Shown: piece after piece, positions 1 to 6,365 of the stretch
Position numbering within the stretch: the first letter of the stretch is position 1
Layout of the letters: the number at the start of each line of letters is the position of its first letter
NCBI GenBank assembly: GCA_964558295.1
Contig: CAZLDQ010000224.1
Coordinates: forward strand, 1-9,162
Source: JBDKTH01 sp964558295
GTDB taxonomy: Bacteria; Planctomycetota; Planctomycetia; Pirellulales; Thermoguttaceae
DNA: 9,162 nt
Direction of reading: 5' to 3'
The notes under the pieces: generated by a model
What the model saw: only the letters and a program-made list of their open reading frames with translations
Told to the model about the DNA's origin: nothing
The model's database searches: none
Position numbers and translations under genes: made by a program

Positions 1-986
1 ATATAGTCGAGCGTTTGGGCGAGGAAGCGGACGGAGCAGTCGCGGAGGACGAAATTCGCCCCGCCCGGGTGATCGCTGCCGAAGACCCAAGCCGTACGGC
101 AGCTGTACTTCGTCGTGCTGGTGTACTGGACCTTGGTGTTGATCGTGAAGTTGGCCTGCTGGATCCATGTGTAGGCGATGGGCGAGGTGCTGCTGCTACT
201 CTCAACACGGCCGAACATGTTCGTATAGTTGCCAAACAGGGCGATCGGGCCCCAGTAAAGGGTTCCGCAGACCCCGGGGGTATTTCCAAGCCCCTCGCCG
301 CAGGCCAGGCAATTGCTGGATCCGGCCCGAATCTTGGCGAAGGTGCATCCTTGTTGCGCGCCGAACATCCCCTGCCGAATATCTGAGCCGAAGTTGGCAT
401 AGGGTTCACTTGTTTCGGAAATGATACCGGAGGAGAAAAACCAATTGGTGCGGTAGGCGCCCTGGGGGTTGGTGAGGGAACTGGTGTAAGTCGTATTGTA
501 GGGGAAAAATTCGCCCATATTGCGGGCACTAGGGCATTCGAAGACGGAGATCCGCGTGGCCAGGTACGGGGCATTGATGTCGGGAAGGACGATGTCGGCC
601 TCGCTATTGGCCGTAGTGTATCCCCGGCCGAACGCGTAGCGGAAATCGAGTTTGTCCCAAAGGGGCTGTTCGAGGAACGGAAGAAGCAGGGCCCAGCCGG
701 GTGTATTTTTCACGCCCCCGGCGTAATTCGATTTGGCCAAGGCCCCCGAGTTGAGCACGCCTGGGGGAAAAGTCCCGTAGGTGCTGTGATAGTTGTGCAG
801 CGCGAGGCCGATTTGCTTGGCGTTGTTGCCGCACTGGGACCGTCTCGCGGCCTCGCGGGCTGCCTGGACCGCCGGCAGGAGCAGGGCGATCAAGACGCCG
901 ATGATGGTAATGACAACCAGGAGTTCGACCAGCGTGAACCCCCTTGGGAATCGCACCGCCCCAAAATGACGCCGGTTTATTCGCAT
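1..986 (-). CDS. DUF1559 prepilin-like secreted protein, C-terminus cut by window edge
   Basis: A 328-codon frame runs from ATG at 986 off the left edge. Residues 1-16 are basic and end in RFPRG, followed by FTLVELLVV and a hydrophobic helix to about residue 40. This is the type IV prepilin/pseudopilin class III signal, with cleavage expected after Gly16 and the usual Glu at position 5 of the mature protein. After it come QAAREAARRSQC, LALHNYHSTYGTFPPG, a GMFG segment near 206-209 and a C-terminal HPGGANFVLRDCSVRFL block, the DUF1559 (SBP_bac_10) layout. Probably only a few tens of residues are missing. An in-frame TAG at 1040-1038 limits the N-terminus, and ATG 986 is the only ATG before the signal. 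Its GAGG (992-989) lies only 2 nt away, so the ribosome site is poor. DUF1559 function is unknown. The protein is expected to be membrane-anchored or secreted through a pseudopilin route. It is divergent from the next gene. Confidence 0.93.
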   Translation of the reverse strand, partial: MRINRRHFGAVRFPRGFTLVELLVVITIIGVLIALLLPAVQAAREAARRSQCGNNAKQIGLALHNYHSTYGTFPPGVLNSGALAKSNYAGGVKNTPGWALLLPFLEQPLWDKLDFRYAFGRGYTTANSEADIVLPDINAPYLATRISVFECPSARNMGEFFPYNTTYTSSLTNPQGAYRTNWFFSSGIISETSEPYANFGSDIRQGMFGAQQGCTFAKIRAGSSNCLACGEGLGNTPGVCGTLYWGPIALFGNYTNMFGRVESSSSTSPIAYTWIQQANFTINTKVQYTSTTKYSCRTAWVFGSDHPGGANFVLRDCSVRFLAQTLDY

Positions 987-1304
987 CCCCTCGCAATCTT
1001 GGCAGAAGACAATACGATAGCCTGAATCCCCCAAAAGCTAACCGCAACGGGCATGCGGTGTTGCCCGCAACCCGACACCCCCTCACCGGTCGTGATTTGT
1101 CCTCACATGGCGAAAAGGGACTTGACAAGCCGGAATGAGAGGAAAGCTTGCCAGGTCCCGTCGTGCGCCATCGATGGATGCCATTCCGCGCGCTAATTAT
1201 GGCGTGTTTGGCGAAACGCCCACCACCCGCTTTCTGACGATTCGCGATACTTTTCTGACCAGTCGGAGCGTGTCGCAAAACGGCAAGAGGTTGTCGATTT
1301 CCCC

Positions 1305-1330
1305 CATACCACCTCAATCCTGGGTATGCT
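1305..1330 (+). promoter_or_regulatory. Candidate -10 box inside an inverted repeat, upstream of GH99-like gene
   Basis: TATGCT at 1325-1330 matches the -10 consensus at four of six positions and lies 69 bp before the start codon. No -35 box is visible at 16-18 bp. The right arm of a perfect 6-bp inverted repeat, CATACC (1305-1310) and GGTATG (1323-1328), overlaps the -10. That layout suits a regulator site or an activator-dependent promoter, but six-base arms can also occur by chance. Confidence 0.3.
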
Positions 1331-1386
1331 AGAGTGGCCTTGGACGTGCCACCTCGTACGCCTTCCACCTTGCCGCACAAGAAACC

Positions 1387-1391
1387 GAGGG
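1387..1391 (+). promoter_or_regulatory. Ribosome binding site for GH99-like gene
   Basis: GAGGG lies 7 nt before ATG 1399. It supports that start, which also gives a complete Tat signal beginning at residue 5. Confidence 0.6.
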
Positions 1392-1398
1392 TTTTGCC

Positions 1399-2643
1399 AT
1401 GCCCAACGTCAATCGTCGTCAGTTCCTGGATTGTTCAAAGAAGACGCTTCTCCAACTGGCCGCCGGAGCAACGCTCCTGGGCCAAGCCGGACGGAGCGGG
1501 GCCGCTCAAGAGGCCGCCAAGAAACGCCCCGACGTGATGGCGGTCTACTATCCCCATTGGCACAACTACGACCACGGTAGTTCCTGGAAAGGGGAAGGCT
1601 GGACGGAATGGGAGGGCCTCAAAGCGGCCATCCCCCGATTTCCCGGTCATCACCAACCGCTCAAACCGACCTGGGGCTGTTTTGACGAGAGCGACCCCAA
1701 ATGGGTCGCCAAGGAAATCGACTTGGCGGCCGACCATGGGATCGACGTGTTTCTCTATGACTGGTATTGGTACAGCGGGGTGAAGACCATGGAAGAGGCC
1801 CTGGAGCAGGGCTTCCTCAAGGCCCCGAATCGGGAGCGGATGAAGTTTGCTCTGATGTGGGCCAATCATGACCGGCGCGACCAGTTCTGCCCCGAATTTG
1901 GCAAGGATCGAACCGTTTGGCTTCCTTCGCGTCACTCGCCGCGCGATCTCAGGCGGGTGATCGACTACGGCATCGAGCATTACTTCCGCCAGCCCAACTA
2001 CTGGCAGCCGCAGGGAGGGTTGTTCTTCAGCCTGTTTGAAGCAACCCGATTCGTCAAAGAACTCGGCGGCCCCCAAGAAACCCGCAAAGTCCTGGCGCAG
2101 ATGAATACGCGCATGCGTCAGGCGAATCTGCCGCCGATCCATTGGAACGGCATGGTCGCCTCCCCCACCGCGGCGGCCGTACTCCTGGAAGCCGGCTTCC
2201 AGAGCACAAGCCGCTACAACGTAACCACGGCCAGGAAGGTACGCCCCGACTTCACCGAGTCCTATGAAGATGTGATGGAAGCCCACCGCCAACACTGGAA
2301 GAATATGCAGGCCTCGACGCTGGTGGATTTGCCCGTAGTGACCATGGGCTGGGATTCCACGCCGCGCTGCCGGGCGGACGTTCCCTGGCCCTTCCCCAAA
2401 ACGTCCAAGGGTTGGTATGAATACCCGTATGGGCCCGTCGTCGTCGACAACACGCCGGAACGTTTCGAGCAACTCCTCCGCGATGCGGCCGCGCACGTTG
2501 ACCACGATCCCCGCCAGCCGTTTGCCGTGTTGCTCAATGCGTGGAACGAATGGACCGAAGGAGGTTTTCTGCTTCCCGAGGAACGTTACGGAACCGCGTA
2601 CCTGGAGGCGATCCGGCGGGTGTTTGGCCGCCGGAAATCCTGA
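1399..2643 (+). CDS. Tat-exported GH99-like / WbsX-family protein
   Basis: The 414-residue protein starts with NRRQFLDCSKK and a hydrophobic stretch (about 17-28). This is a twin-arginine signal, with likely cleavage near SGAAQ (33-37). The rest is one domain of the WbsX/GH99-like type (Pfam Glyco_tran_WbsX). Seen in order are YYPHWH (50-55), GWTEWEGLKAAIPRFPGHHQP (67-87), FLYDWYWYSG (118-127), FALMWANHD (150-158), VVTMGWDSTPR (313-323) and NAWNEWTEGGFLLPEERYG (380-398). In GH99 endo-mannanases the NEWxE segment carries the two catalytic carboxylates. Their counterparts here would be Glu384 and Glu387, so a glycoside hydrolase acting on polysaccharide outside the cytoplasm is plausible. WbsX-named relatives are usually found in O-antigen clusters and lack the export signal, and no such cluster is visible here. 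The gene appears to be transcribed alone. Family placement is firm; substrate and catalytic status are inferred. Confidence 0.9.
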   Translation: MPNVNRRQFLDCSKKTLLQLAAGATLLGQAGRSGAAQEAAKKRPDVMAVYYPHWHNYDHGSSWKGEGWTEWEGLKAAIPRFPGHHQPLKPTWGCFDESDPKWVAKEIDLAADHGIDVFLYDWYWYSGVKTMEEALEQGFLKAPNRERMKFALMWANHDRRDQFCPEFGKDRTVWLPSRHSPRDLRRVIDYGIEHYFRQPNYWQPQGGLFFSLFEATRFVKELGGPQETRKVLAQMNTRMRQANLPPIHWNGMVASPTAAAVLLEAGFQSTSRYNVTTARKVRPDFTESYEDVMEAHRQHWKNMQASTLVDLPVVTMGWDSTPRCRADVPWPFPKTSKGWYEYPYGPVVVDNTPERFEQLLRDAAAHVDHDPRQPFAVLLNAWNEWTEGGFLLPEERYGTAYLEAIRRVFGRRKS

Positions 2644-2869
2644 CAGGTGGAACGCTTCAGGGATTGTGATTCGGTTCACCCAACCGGTCGGCTCTCGTCG
2701 GAGGGGCCGAGCAACCGAGCGGGATCGCCGCTTGCCTGCTGTTCAGCAGAGAACGGCCGCGGCGGTGACCTGGTCAGACGGGACGACTCCAGTGTGACAC
2801 ATGGCCCACAGGGGCATGAGGTTCTTCTTCATCGACGCACTTCGGATGAGCATCTGCACGCGCGGGCAC
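2644..2869. other. Convergent spacer with short hairpins
   Basis: This 226-bp stretch separates the 3' ends of the GH99-like and DAHP synthase genes. It holds a 14-bp perfect palindrome, CTGCTG-TT-CAGCAG (2736-2749), and a small hairpin, CGGTT (2672-2676) with AACCG (2682-2686), 29 nt after the plus-strand stop. Neither is followed by a T-run, so no clear intrinsic terminator is seen on either strand. Confidence 0.45.
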
Positions 2870-4261
2870 CTACGACGTGACCTGCCGGGCAGCGGCCAAG
2901 GCGTCGGCCGTGATCTTGCGACCACGGCTCATGCGACGGGCAATCAGGAGGGCAAGCTCCAGGGCTTGCTCGTAGTTGAGCCGAGGATCGACGTCGGTAT
3001 GGTAGGCCTTTGGGAGGTCGGCCTCGGTCAGGCCGCGGGCACCGCCGATGCACTCGGTAACGTTTTCGCCGGTCAGTTCAAAGTGGACCCCGCCGACCGC
3101 CGAGCCAAGATGCTCGTGGATCTCGAAAGCCTGATGTAGTTCGCCGAGGATGTCGTCGAAGTTGCGGGTTTTGATCCCCGACTGGGTGACGATCGTGTTG
3201 CCGTGCATCGGATCACTGCACCAGACCACGACTTTTCCCGCCCGTTGGACGGCTTCGACCAGCGGCGGCAGGCACTCGTCGATCCGTTTGACGCCGAAGC
3301 GATGAATCAGGGTCAACCGGCCCGGCTCGTTGTCGGGATTGAGCGTCGTGATCAGGGCCAACAGTTCGTCGGGGGTAATGCAAGGGCCGATCTTCACGCC
3401 GATCGGATTGGCGATGCCGCGGAAATACTCCACATGAGCCCCGTCGAGTGCCCGGGTACGGTCGCCAATCCAGGGGAAGTGGGTACTCAGGTTGTACCAC
3501 GACGTACGGCGAGGAACCTGCCGGGTTTGGGCCTGTTCGTAGGGAAGATGCAAGCCCTCGTGGCTGGTGAAGAACTCGACGCGGCTCAGTTCGCTCAAGG
3601 GACGACCGGCGACCGTTTCCAGGAAGCGGAGCGAGTTCCCCACGGCGTCAACGATCTCGCGGTAGTCACGCGACTGAGCGGCAAAGGGGACGAAACTGAG
3701 ATCCCACAGCTCCGGATGCCGCATGTCGGCAAAACCGCCGTCGACCAGCCCGCGGATGAAGTTCAACGTGAGGGCCGAGCGCTCGTAAGCGCGCAGGAGC
3801 AATTCCGGGTTGGGACGGCGATCCTCCTCGGTAAAGCCGAGGCGGTTGATCAGATTGCCACGATAGCTGGGAAGCGTCGTGCCATTTCGCGTTTCCGTGG
3901 GAGCGGAACGCGGTTTGGCATACTGACCGGCGAACCGACCGACGCGGATCACCTGCTTCATCGAGCCATAGATCAGGATCAAGCTCATCTTGAGGAGGAT
4001 CTTGAGCTTGCTTGCAATGGGATCGGAGCGGCAGTCGTCGAAGGTCTCGGAGCAATCACCTCCTTGCAGCAAGAAGCGTTCGCCGCGTGCAGCCTGGGCG
4101 AGTTGGGATTTGAGGTTTTCAACCTCCCAACTGGTTACTAAGGGGGGGAGCTTGGCCAGGGCAACGAGCACCTGGTTGAGGGCCTCGGGATCAGGGTAGG
4201 TGACCTGTTGAGCCACGGGTTTGGTTTGCCAGGACGTCGGCGACCACGGTTCGTTCATCAT
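2870..4261 (-). CDS. aroG: Class II 3-deoxy-D-arabino-heptulosonate-7-phosphate (DAHP) synthase
   Basis: The enzyme condenses phosphoenolpyruvate and erythrose 4-phosphate to DAHP, the committed step to chorismate and the aromatic amino acids, in the cytoplasm. The 463-residue protein matches the plant/mycobacterial class II type along its length: LLQGGDCSETF (64-74), VGRFAGQYAKPRS (107-119), HFPWIGDRTRALDGAH (261-276), ANPIGVKIGP (284-293), CSDPMHGNT (348-356), GGVHFELTGENVTEC (390-404) and DVDPRLN (423-429). By comparison with Mycobacterium tuberculosis AroG, the metal ligands would be Cys70, His353, Glu395 and Asp425, all present. Length is close to the mycobacterial enzyme. The symbol follows mycobacterial usage; class II enzymes are also called AroF or AroH. 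Two ATGs stand in tandem at 4261 and 4258. No Shine-Dalgarno precedes them, and the leader instead carries CCTCCTT. It is divergent from the aromatic lyase gene. Feedback inhibition cannot be judged. Confidence 0.96.
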   Translation of the reverse strand: MMNEPWSPTSWQTKPVAQQVTYPDPEALNQVLVALAKLPPLVTSWEVENLKSQLAQAARGERFLLQGGDCSETFDDCRSDPIASKLKILLKMSLILIYGSMKQVIRVGRFAGQYAKPRSAPTETRNGTTLPSYRGNLINRLGFTEEDRRPNPELLLRAYERSALTLNFIRGLVDGGFADMRHPELWDLSFVPFAAQSRDYREIVDAVGNSLRFLETVAGRPLSELSRVEFFTSHEGLHLPYEQAQTRQVPRRTSWYNLSTHFPWIGDRTRALDGAHVEYFRGIANPIGVKIGPCITPDELLALITTLNPDNEPGRLTLIHRFGVKRIDECLPPLVEAVQRAGKVVVWCSDPMHGNTIVTQSGIKTRNFDDILGELHQAFEIHEHLGSAVGGVHFELTGENVTECIGGARGLTEADLPKAYHTDVDPRLNYEQALELALLIARRMSRGRKITADALAAARQVTS

Positions 4262-4269
4262 TTCACCCG

Positions 4270-4276
4270 AAGGAGG
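4270..4276 (-). promoter_or_regulatory. Anti-Shine-Dalgarno-like heptamer in DAHP synthase leader
   Basis: The minus-strand leader reads CCTCCTT at 4276-4270, 8 nt before ATG 4261. This resembles the 3' end of 16S rRNA rather than its complement, exactly where a ribosome site would be expected. It may reflect SD-independent initiation, which is frequent in Planctomycetes, or pairing with another RNA. It may also be chance. Confidence 0.35.
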
Positions 4277-4329
4277 TTTGGGCCAGCGAAGTATCCCCTC
4301 GCAGGGCAGGCGGGCCGGCAGGATGCGTC

Positions 4330-4358
4330 AGAATACCGCAAAGTGGCGATGGATGCAA
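4330..4358 (-). promoter_or_regulatory. Candidate promoter for DAHP synthase
   Basis: On the minus strand TTGCAT (4358-4353) and TATTCT (4335-4330) are 17 bp apart. The -35 is weak, with three of six consensus bases. The -10 has four of six. Transcription would start near 4322 and give a leader of about 60 nt. Confidence 0.4.
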
Positions 4359-4468
4359 TTTCAGGCCCTCCCACCCGAACGATGCAACCGATTCCGGCCC
4401 GGAGAGGCCAGGCGGGGGGCGGTACGACCGTCACAGACTTCGCAGTTCCCGTCTGGAACGGGCTTTTG

Positions 4469-4488
4469 ACGTTAAACCCGCTTAACGT
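4469..4488. promoter_or_regulatory. Perfect inverted repeat, candidate operator of the divergent aromatic genes
   Basis: ACGTTAA (4469-4475) and TTAACGT (4482-4488) are perfect 7-bp arms around a 6-bp centre, ACCCGC. The repeat ends 4 bp before the -35 box of the lyase promoter, a usual place for a dimeric activator or repressor. TTGACG occurs twice here, at 4466-4471 and 4493-4498. No regulator gene is in the window. Confidence 0.45.
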
Positions 4489-4492
4489 TGTC

Positions 4493-4521
4493 TTGACGCT
4501 TGTTGGAAGCCTCTGCATACT
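4493..4521 (+). promoter_or_regulatory. Promoter for the TPL/tryptophanase-like gene
   Basis: TTGACG (4493-4498), a 17-bp spacer and CATACT (4516-4521) form a sigma-70-type promoter, with five of six and four of six consensus bases. Transcription would start near 4528, leaving a leader of roughly 145 nt before GTG 4672. Confidence 0.55.
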
Positions 4522-4589
4522 GAAAGCTTACAATGCTCAGGCGGGCCCGGAGCATGGCAAGGGGCGACCGGCAGCAGACTCTCCCCGAC

Positions 4590-4643
4590 AGGCAGTACTC
4601 CTGCCTCTCATTCCCGGGACCAGGTTCCTGCTGTGGGACCTGG
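4590..4643 (+). promoter_or_regulatory. Two leader hairpins before the lyase ribosome site
   Basis: AGGCAG (4590-4595) pairs with CTGCCT (4601-4606) across a 5-nt loop. CCAGGTTCC (4620-4628) pairs with GGGACCTGG (4635-4643) through nine pairs, one of them G-T, across a 6-nt loop. The second stem ends 14 nt before the Shine-Dalgarno. No T-run follows, so these are not terminators as they stand. A structured regulatory leader or an mRNA-stabilising element is possible. Confidence 0.4.
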
Positions 4644-4657
4644 AAACCTTCAGTCAA

Positions 4658-4662
4658 AAGGA
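4658..4662 (+). promoter_or_regulatory. Ribosome binding site that sets the lyase start at GTG 4672
   Basis: AAGGA lies 9 nt before GTG 4672. The in-frame GTG at 4633 has no such site and falls inside the second leader hairpin. The shorter protein also matches family N-termini better, so 4672 is preferred. Confidence 0.6.
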
Positions 4663-4671
4663 CGTGTTCCA

Positions 4672-6117
4672 GTGAAGATCAAACTATCGACCGGCAGAGA
4701 ACTCCCCATCGAAATGCACAAGGTTCGCGTGGTGCAGAAGACCCAGCTTCCCCCCGTCAGCCGACGGCTCCAGGCGATCGAAGAAGCCGGTTACAACACG
4801 TTCCTGCTGTGGACGCGGGATATCTTCATTGACATGCTCACCGACAGCGGCACCAACGCGATGAGCGACAACCAGTTGGCCTCGATGATGGTCTCCGACG
4901 ATGCCTACGCCGGAGGCGAGAGCTATTTGAAGCTGCTCAGCGCGGTCAAGGACGTTTTGGGGTTCGACCTGTGCATTCCGGTCCACCAAGGCCGCGCGGC
5001 CGAGCACCTGTTGGCCAAGGTCTTCGTAAAGCCGGGCTCCGTCGTGCCGATGAATTATCACTTCACCACGACCAAGGCCCACTTCGAATTGGCCGGCGGC
5101 AAAGTCCTCGAGATCTACGGCGACGACGCCCTGCAGACGGAAAGTTCCAACCCCTTCAAGGGCAACCTCGACATCGACAAGTTCAAGAAGGTGATCGCCC
5201 AGTACGGGGCCGACAAGGTGGCCTTCGTGCGGATGGAAGCCACCACGAATCTGATCGGTGGCCAACCGTTCTCGATGGCCAACCTCAAGGAAGTCAAGCA
5301 GGTGGCCGCAGCCCACGGAATCCCCGTGGTCATCGATTGCAGCCTGATCTCGGAAAACGCCTACTTCATCAAGTCGCGTGAGCCGGAATACGCCGATAAG
5401 TCGGTGGCCGAGATCGTCCGCGAGATGATGCAGGAGGCCGACCTGGTCTACATGTCGGGGCGCAAGAGCACCTGTGTGCGCGGCGGCCTGATCGCCACCT
5501 GGAAAAAAGAATACCTCGACAAGCTCAAGGCCTGGCTGCCGGTCTACGAAGGGTTCATCACCTACGGCGGAATGTCGTCGAAGGAAATCGAGGCGATGGC
5601 CGTGGGGATGCGGGAAATGGTCGACTACGAGGTGGCCAGCAGCTCGGCCGACCTGATCGAATACTTCGTCAATCAGATGGTCGCCCGGGGCCTTCCCGCC
5701 GTGACCCCGCCCGGCGGCTTGGCCGGACACGTCGACGCGATGAAGTTCTTGCCCCATATCCGGCAGACCGAGTATCCGGCCGGCGCGTTGGCCGCGGCAT
5801 TGTATATTGCCTCGGGGGTGCGAAGCATGGAACGCGGCACGATTTCGATGGACCGCGACGAGAAAGGCAACGACGTGCCAGCCGACGTGGAACTCTGCCG
5901 GATGGCCGTTCCGCGCCGCGTTTACACAATGGCCCACATGGACTACGTGGTCGACCGGCTGGCTTGGCTCTATGAGCACCGCAAGCTGGTCAAAGGGTTG
6001 AAGTTCTACGAAGAGCCCCCGGTGCTCCGATTCTTCATCGGCAAGATGAACCCGTTGGACAACTGGGGCCACGAGTTGGCCAAGGCCTTCGTGGCCGACT
6101 TCGGCGAGAATTGCTGA
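4672..6117 (+). CDS. Tryptophanase/tyrosine phenol-lyase family PLP-dependent lyase, divergent member
   Basis: From GTG 4672 the protein has 481 residues. The family splits Trp to indole, or Tyr to phenol, plus pyruvate and ammonia using PLP. Seen are YNTFLL (41-46), DMLTDSGTNAMSDNQ (54-68), DDAYAGG (76-82), HQGRAAE (105-111), FTTTKAH (131-137), TTNLIGGQPFSMANL (191-205), ENAYFIK (228-234), SGRKS (262-266, Schiff-base Lys265), YEGFITYGG (292-300), GVRSMERG (382-389), VPRRVYTMAHMD (413-424) and LRFF (452-455). It is nearer Citrobacter TPL than E. coli TnaA. Counterparts of the TPL phenol-site residues Thr124, Arg381 and Phe448 are present as Thr132, Arg388 and Phe454. Odd points: the Arg that contacts the PLP 3'-oxygen is Leu225, Lys256 is Arg264, cation ligand Glu69 is Asp77, and the loop after Lys265 is one residue shorter. 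The C-terminus runs about 20 residues beyond TPL. Family is certain; substrate and activity are open. Database names may read tryptophanase. Confidence 0.92.
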   Translation: MKIKLSTGRELPIEMHKVRVVQKTQLPPVSRRLQAIEEAGYNTFLLWTRDIFIDMLTDSGTNAMSDNQLASMMVSDDAYAGGESYLKLLSAVKDVLGFDLCIPVHQGRAAEHLLAKVFVKPGSVVPMNYHFTTTKAHFELAGGKVLEIYGDDALQTESSNPFKGNLDIDKFKKVIAQYGADKVAFVRMEATTNLIGGQPFSMANLKEVKQVAAAHGIPVVIDCSLISENAYFIKSREPEYADKSVAEIVREMMQEADLVYMSGRKSTCVRGGLIATWKKEYLDKLKAWLPVYEGFITYGGMSSKEIEAMAVGMREMVDYEVASSSADLIEYFVNQMVARGLPAVTPPGGLAGHVDAMKFLPHIRQTEYPAGALAAALYIASGVRSMERGTISMDRDEKGNDVPADVELCRMAVPRRVYTMAHMDYVVDRLAWLYEHRKLVKGLKFYEEPPVLRFFIGKMNPLDNWGHELAKAFVADFGENC

Positions 6118-6148
6118 ACATCGCCGAAGCAGAGGAGTGCAGCCATTC

Positions 6149-6181
6149 CGAACCGGGGCGCGTGCCCCGGTTCGCTTTTCT
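6149..6181 (+). terminator. Intrinsic terminator after the lyase gene
   Basis: CGAACCGGGGC (6149-6159) and GCCCCGGTTCG (6164-6174) form an 11-bp perfect stem with a GCGT loop, followed by CTTTTCT. It lies 32 nt after the stop at 6117. It is a textbook rho-independent terminator on the plus strand. Confidence 0.88.
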
Positions 6182-6222
6182 TGACCGCACGATTAAGCCG
6201 TACGGTAAGCGGGAATCGCGGA

Positions 6223-6239
6223 GCAGACGCTCCGTCTGC
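6223..6239. repeat. Small palindrome, REP-like
   Basis: GCAGAC (6223-6228) and GTCTGC (6234-6239) are perfect arms around GCTCC. An alternative pairing, GGAGC with GCTCC, overlaps it, so two hairpins compete. Short GC-rich palindromes of this kind in a convergent spacer resemble REP elements, but a repeat family cannot be shown from one copy. Confidence 0.4.
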
Positions 6240-6272
6240 GTCGGACCAATCTCTTTTGCTTGGGCGCTGTCA

Positions 6273-6287
6273 TGCGTCGTTGACGCA
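6273..6287. repeat. Short hairpin with 3-nt loop
   Basis: TGCGTC (6273-6278) and GACGCA (6282-6287) are perfect arms around GTT, 8 bp before the larger palindrome. Confidence 0.35.
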
Positions 6288-6295
6288 CAAAACCG

Positions 6296-6365
6296 GGAGG
6301 GAACGTCCTGCGGTGGCGTTCCGGGAAGCAGAAACGGCGGAATGCCACAGCAGCGCGTTCCCTCC
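6296..6365. repeat. 70-nt imperfect palindrome (REP/MITE-like hairpin)
   Basis: The left arm, 6296-6323, pairs with the right arm, 6338-6365. The outer ten pairs, GGAGGGAACG with CGTTCCCTCC, are perfect. Inside them come a T-G wobble, a C-C mismatch, four pairs, one G-A mismatch, then eleven more pairs including one G-T wobble. The loop is 14 nt (6324-6337). Such a long near-perfect stem is well beyond chance at this scale. It has no T-tail, so it is not a standard terminator. Candidates are a REP or other non-autonomous element moved by an IS200-type transposase, or a structured RNA. No transposase is in the window. Confidence 0.65.

Larger units (their letters stand above)
987..1398. other. 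Divergent intergenic region between DUF1559 and GH99-like genes
   Basis: This 412-bp stretch lies between the 5' ends of two divergent genes, and I see no convincing gene in it. It holds a GC-rich inverted repeat, CGGGCA (1048-1053) with TGCCCG (1062-1067) and an 8-nt loop, in what would be the leader of the minus-strand gene. A shorter one is GGCGT (1201-1205) with ACGCC (1216-1220). A -10-like TATGCT for the plus-strand gene is listed separately. On the minus strand TATCGT (1019-1014) resembles a -10, but no -35 sits at a proper distance. Confidence 0.6.

Noticed and set aside
604..1380. 258-codon minus-strand frame over the DUF1559 start and upstream spacer
   Set aside because: Wrong frame. 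The prepilin signal and DUF1559 motifs are in the frame starting at 986, and this one gives Arg/Pro-rich low-complexity text.
1435..2679. 414-codon open frame on the minus strand, opposite the GH99-like gene
   Set aside because: Antisense shadow of a GC-rich gene. The plus-strand frame carries an unmistakable protein family, while this translation has no recognisable domain.
2743..2832. 29-residue minus-strand frame (MKKNLMPLWAMCH...) after the DAHP synthase gene
   Set aside because: The start looks natural but there is no Shine-Dalgarno and no conserved motif, and a 29-codon frame is common by chance.
3203..4141. 312-codon plus-strand frame inside the DAHP synthase gene
   Set aside because: Antisense shadow of a gene with all class II DAHP synthase motifs.
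4270..4469. AAGGAGG on the plus strand as a ribosome site for a small gene
   Set aside because: No ATG or GTG follows at a workable distance. The in-frame TTG is 1 nt away and the translation is unremarkable.
4533..4832. Upstream open frame in the lyase leader, considered as a TnaC-like leader peptide
   Set aside because: It runs 99 codons deep into the lyase gene, has no good ribosome site, and shows no TnaC-like Trp/Pro arrangement at its end.
4684..6072. 462-codon open frame on the minus strand, opposite the lyase gene
   Set aside because: Antisense shadow: His/Asp/Gly-rich translation without a domain, lying wholly within the real gene.
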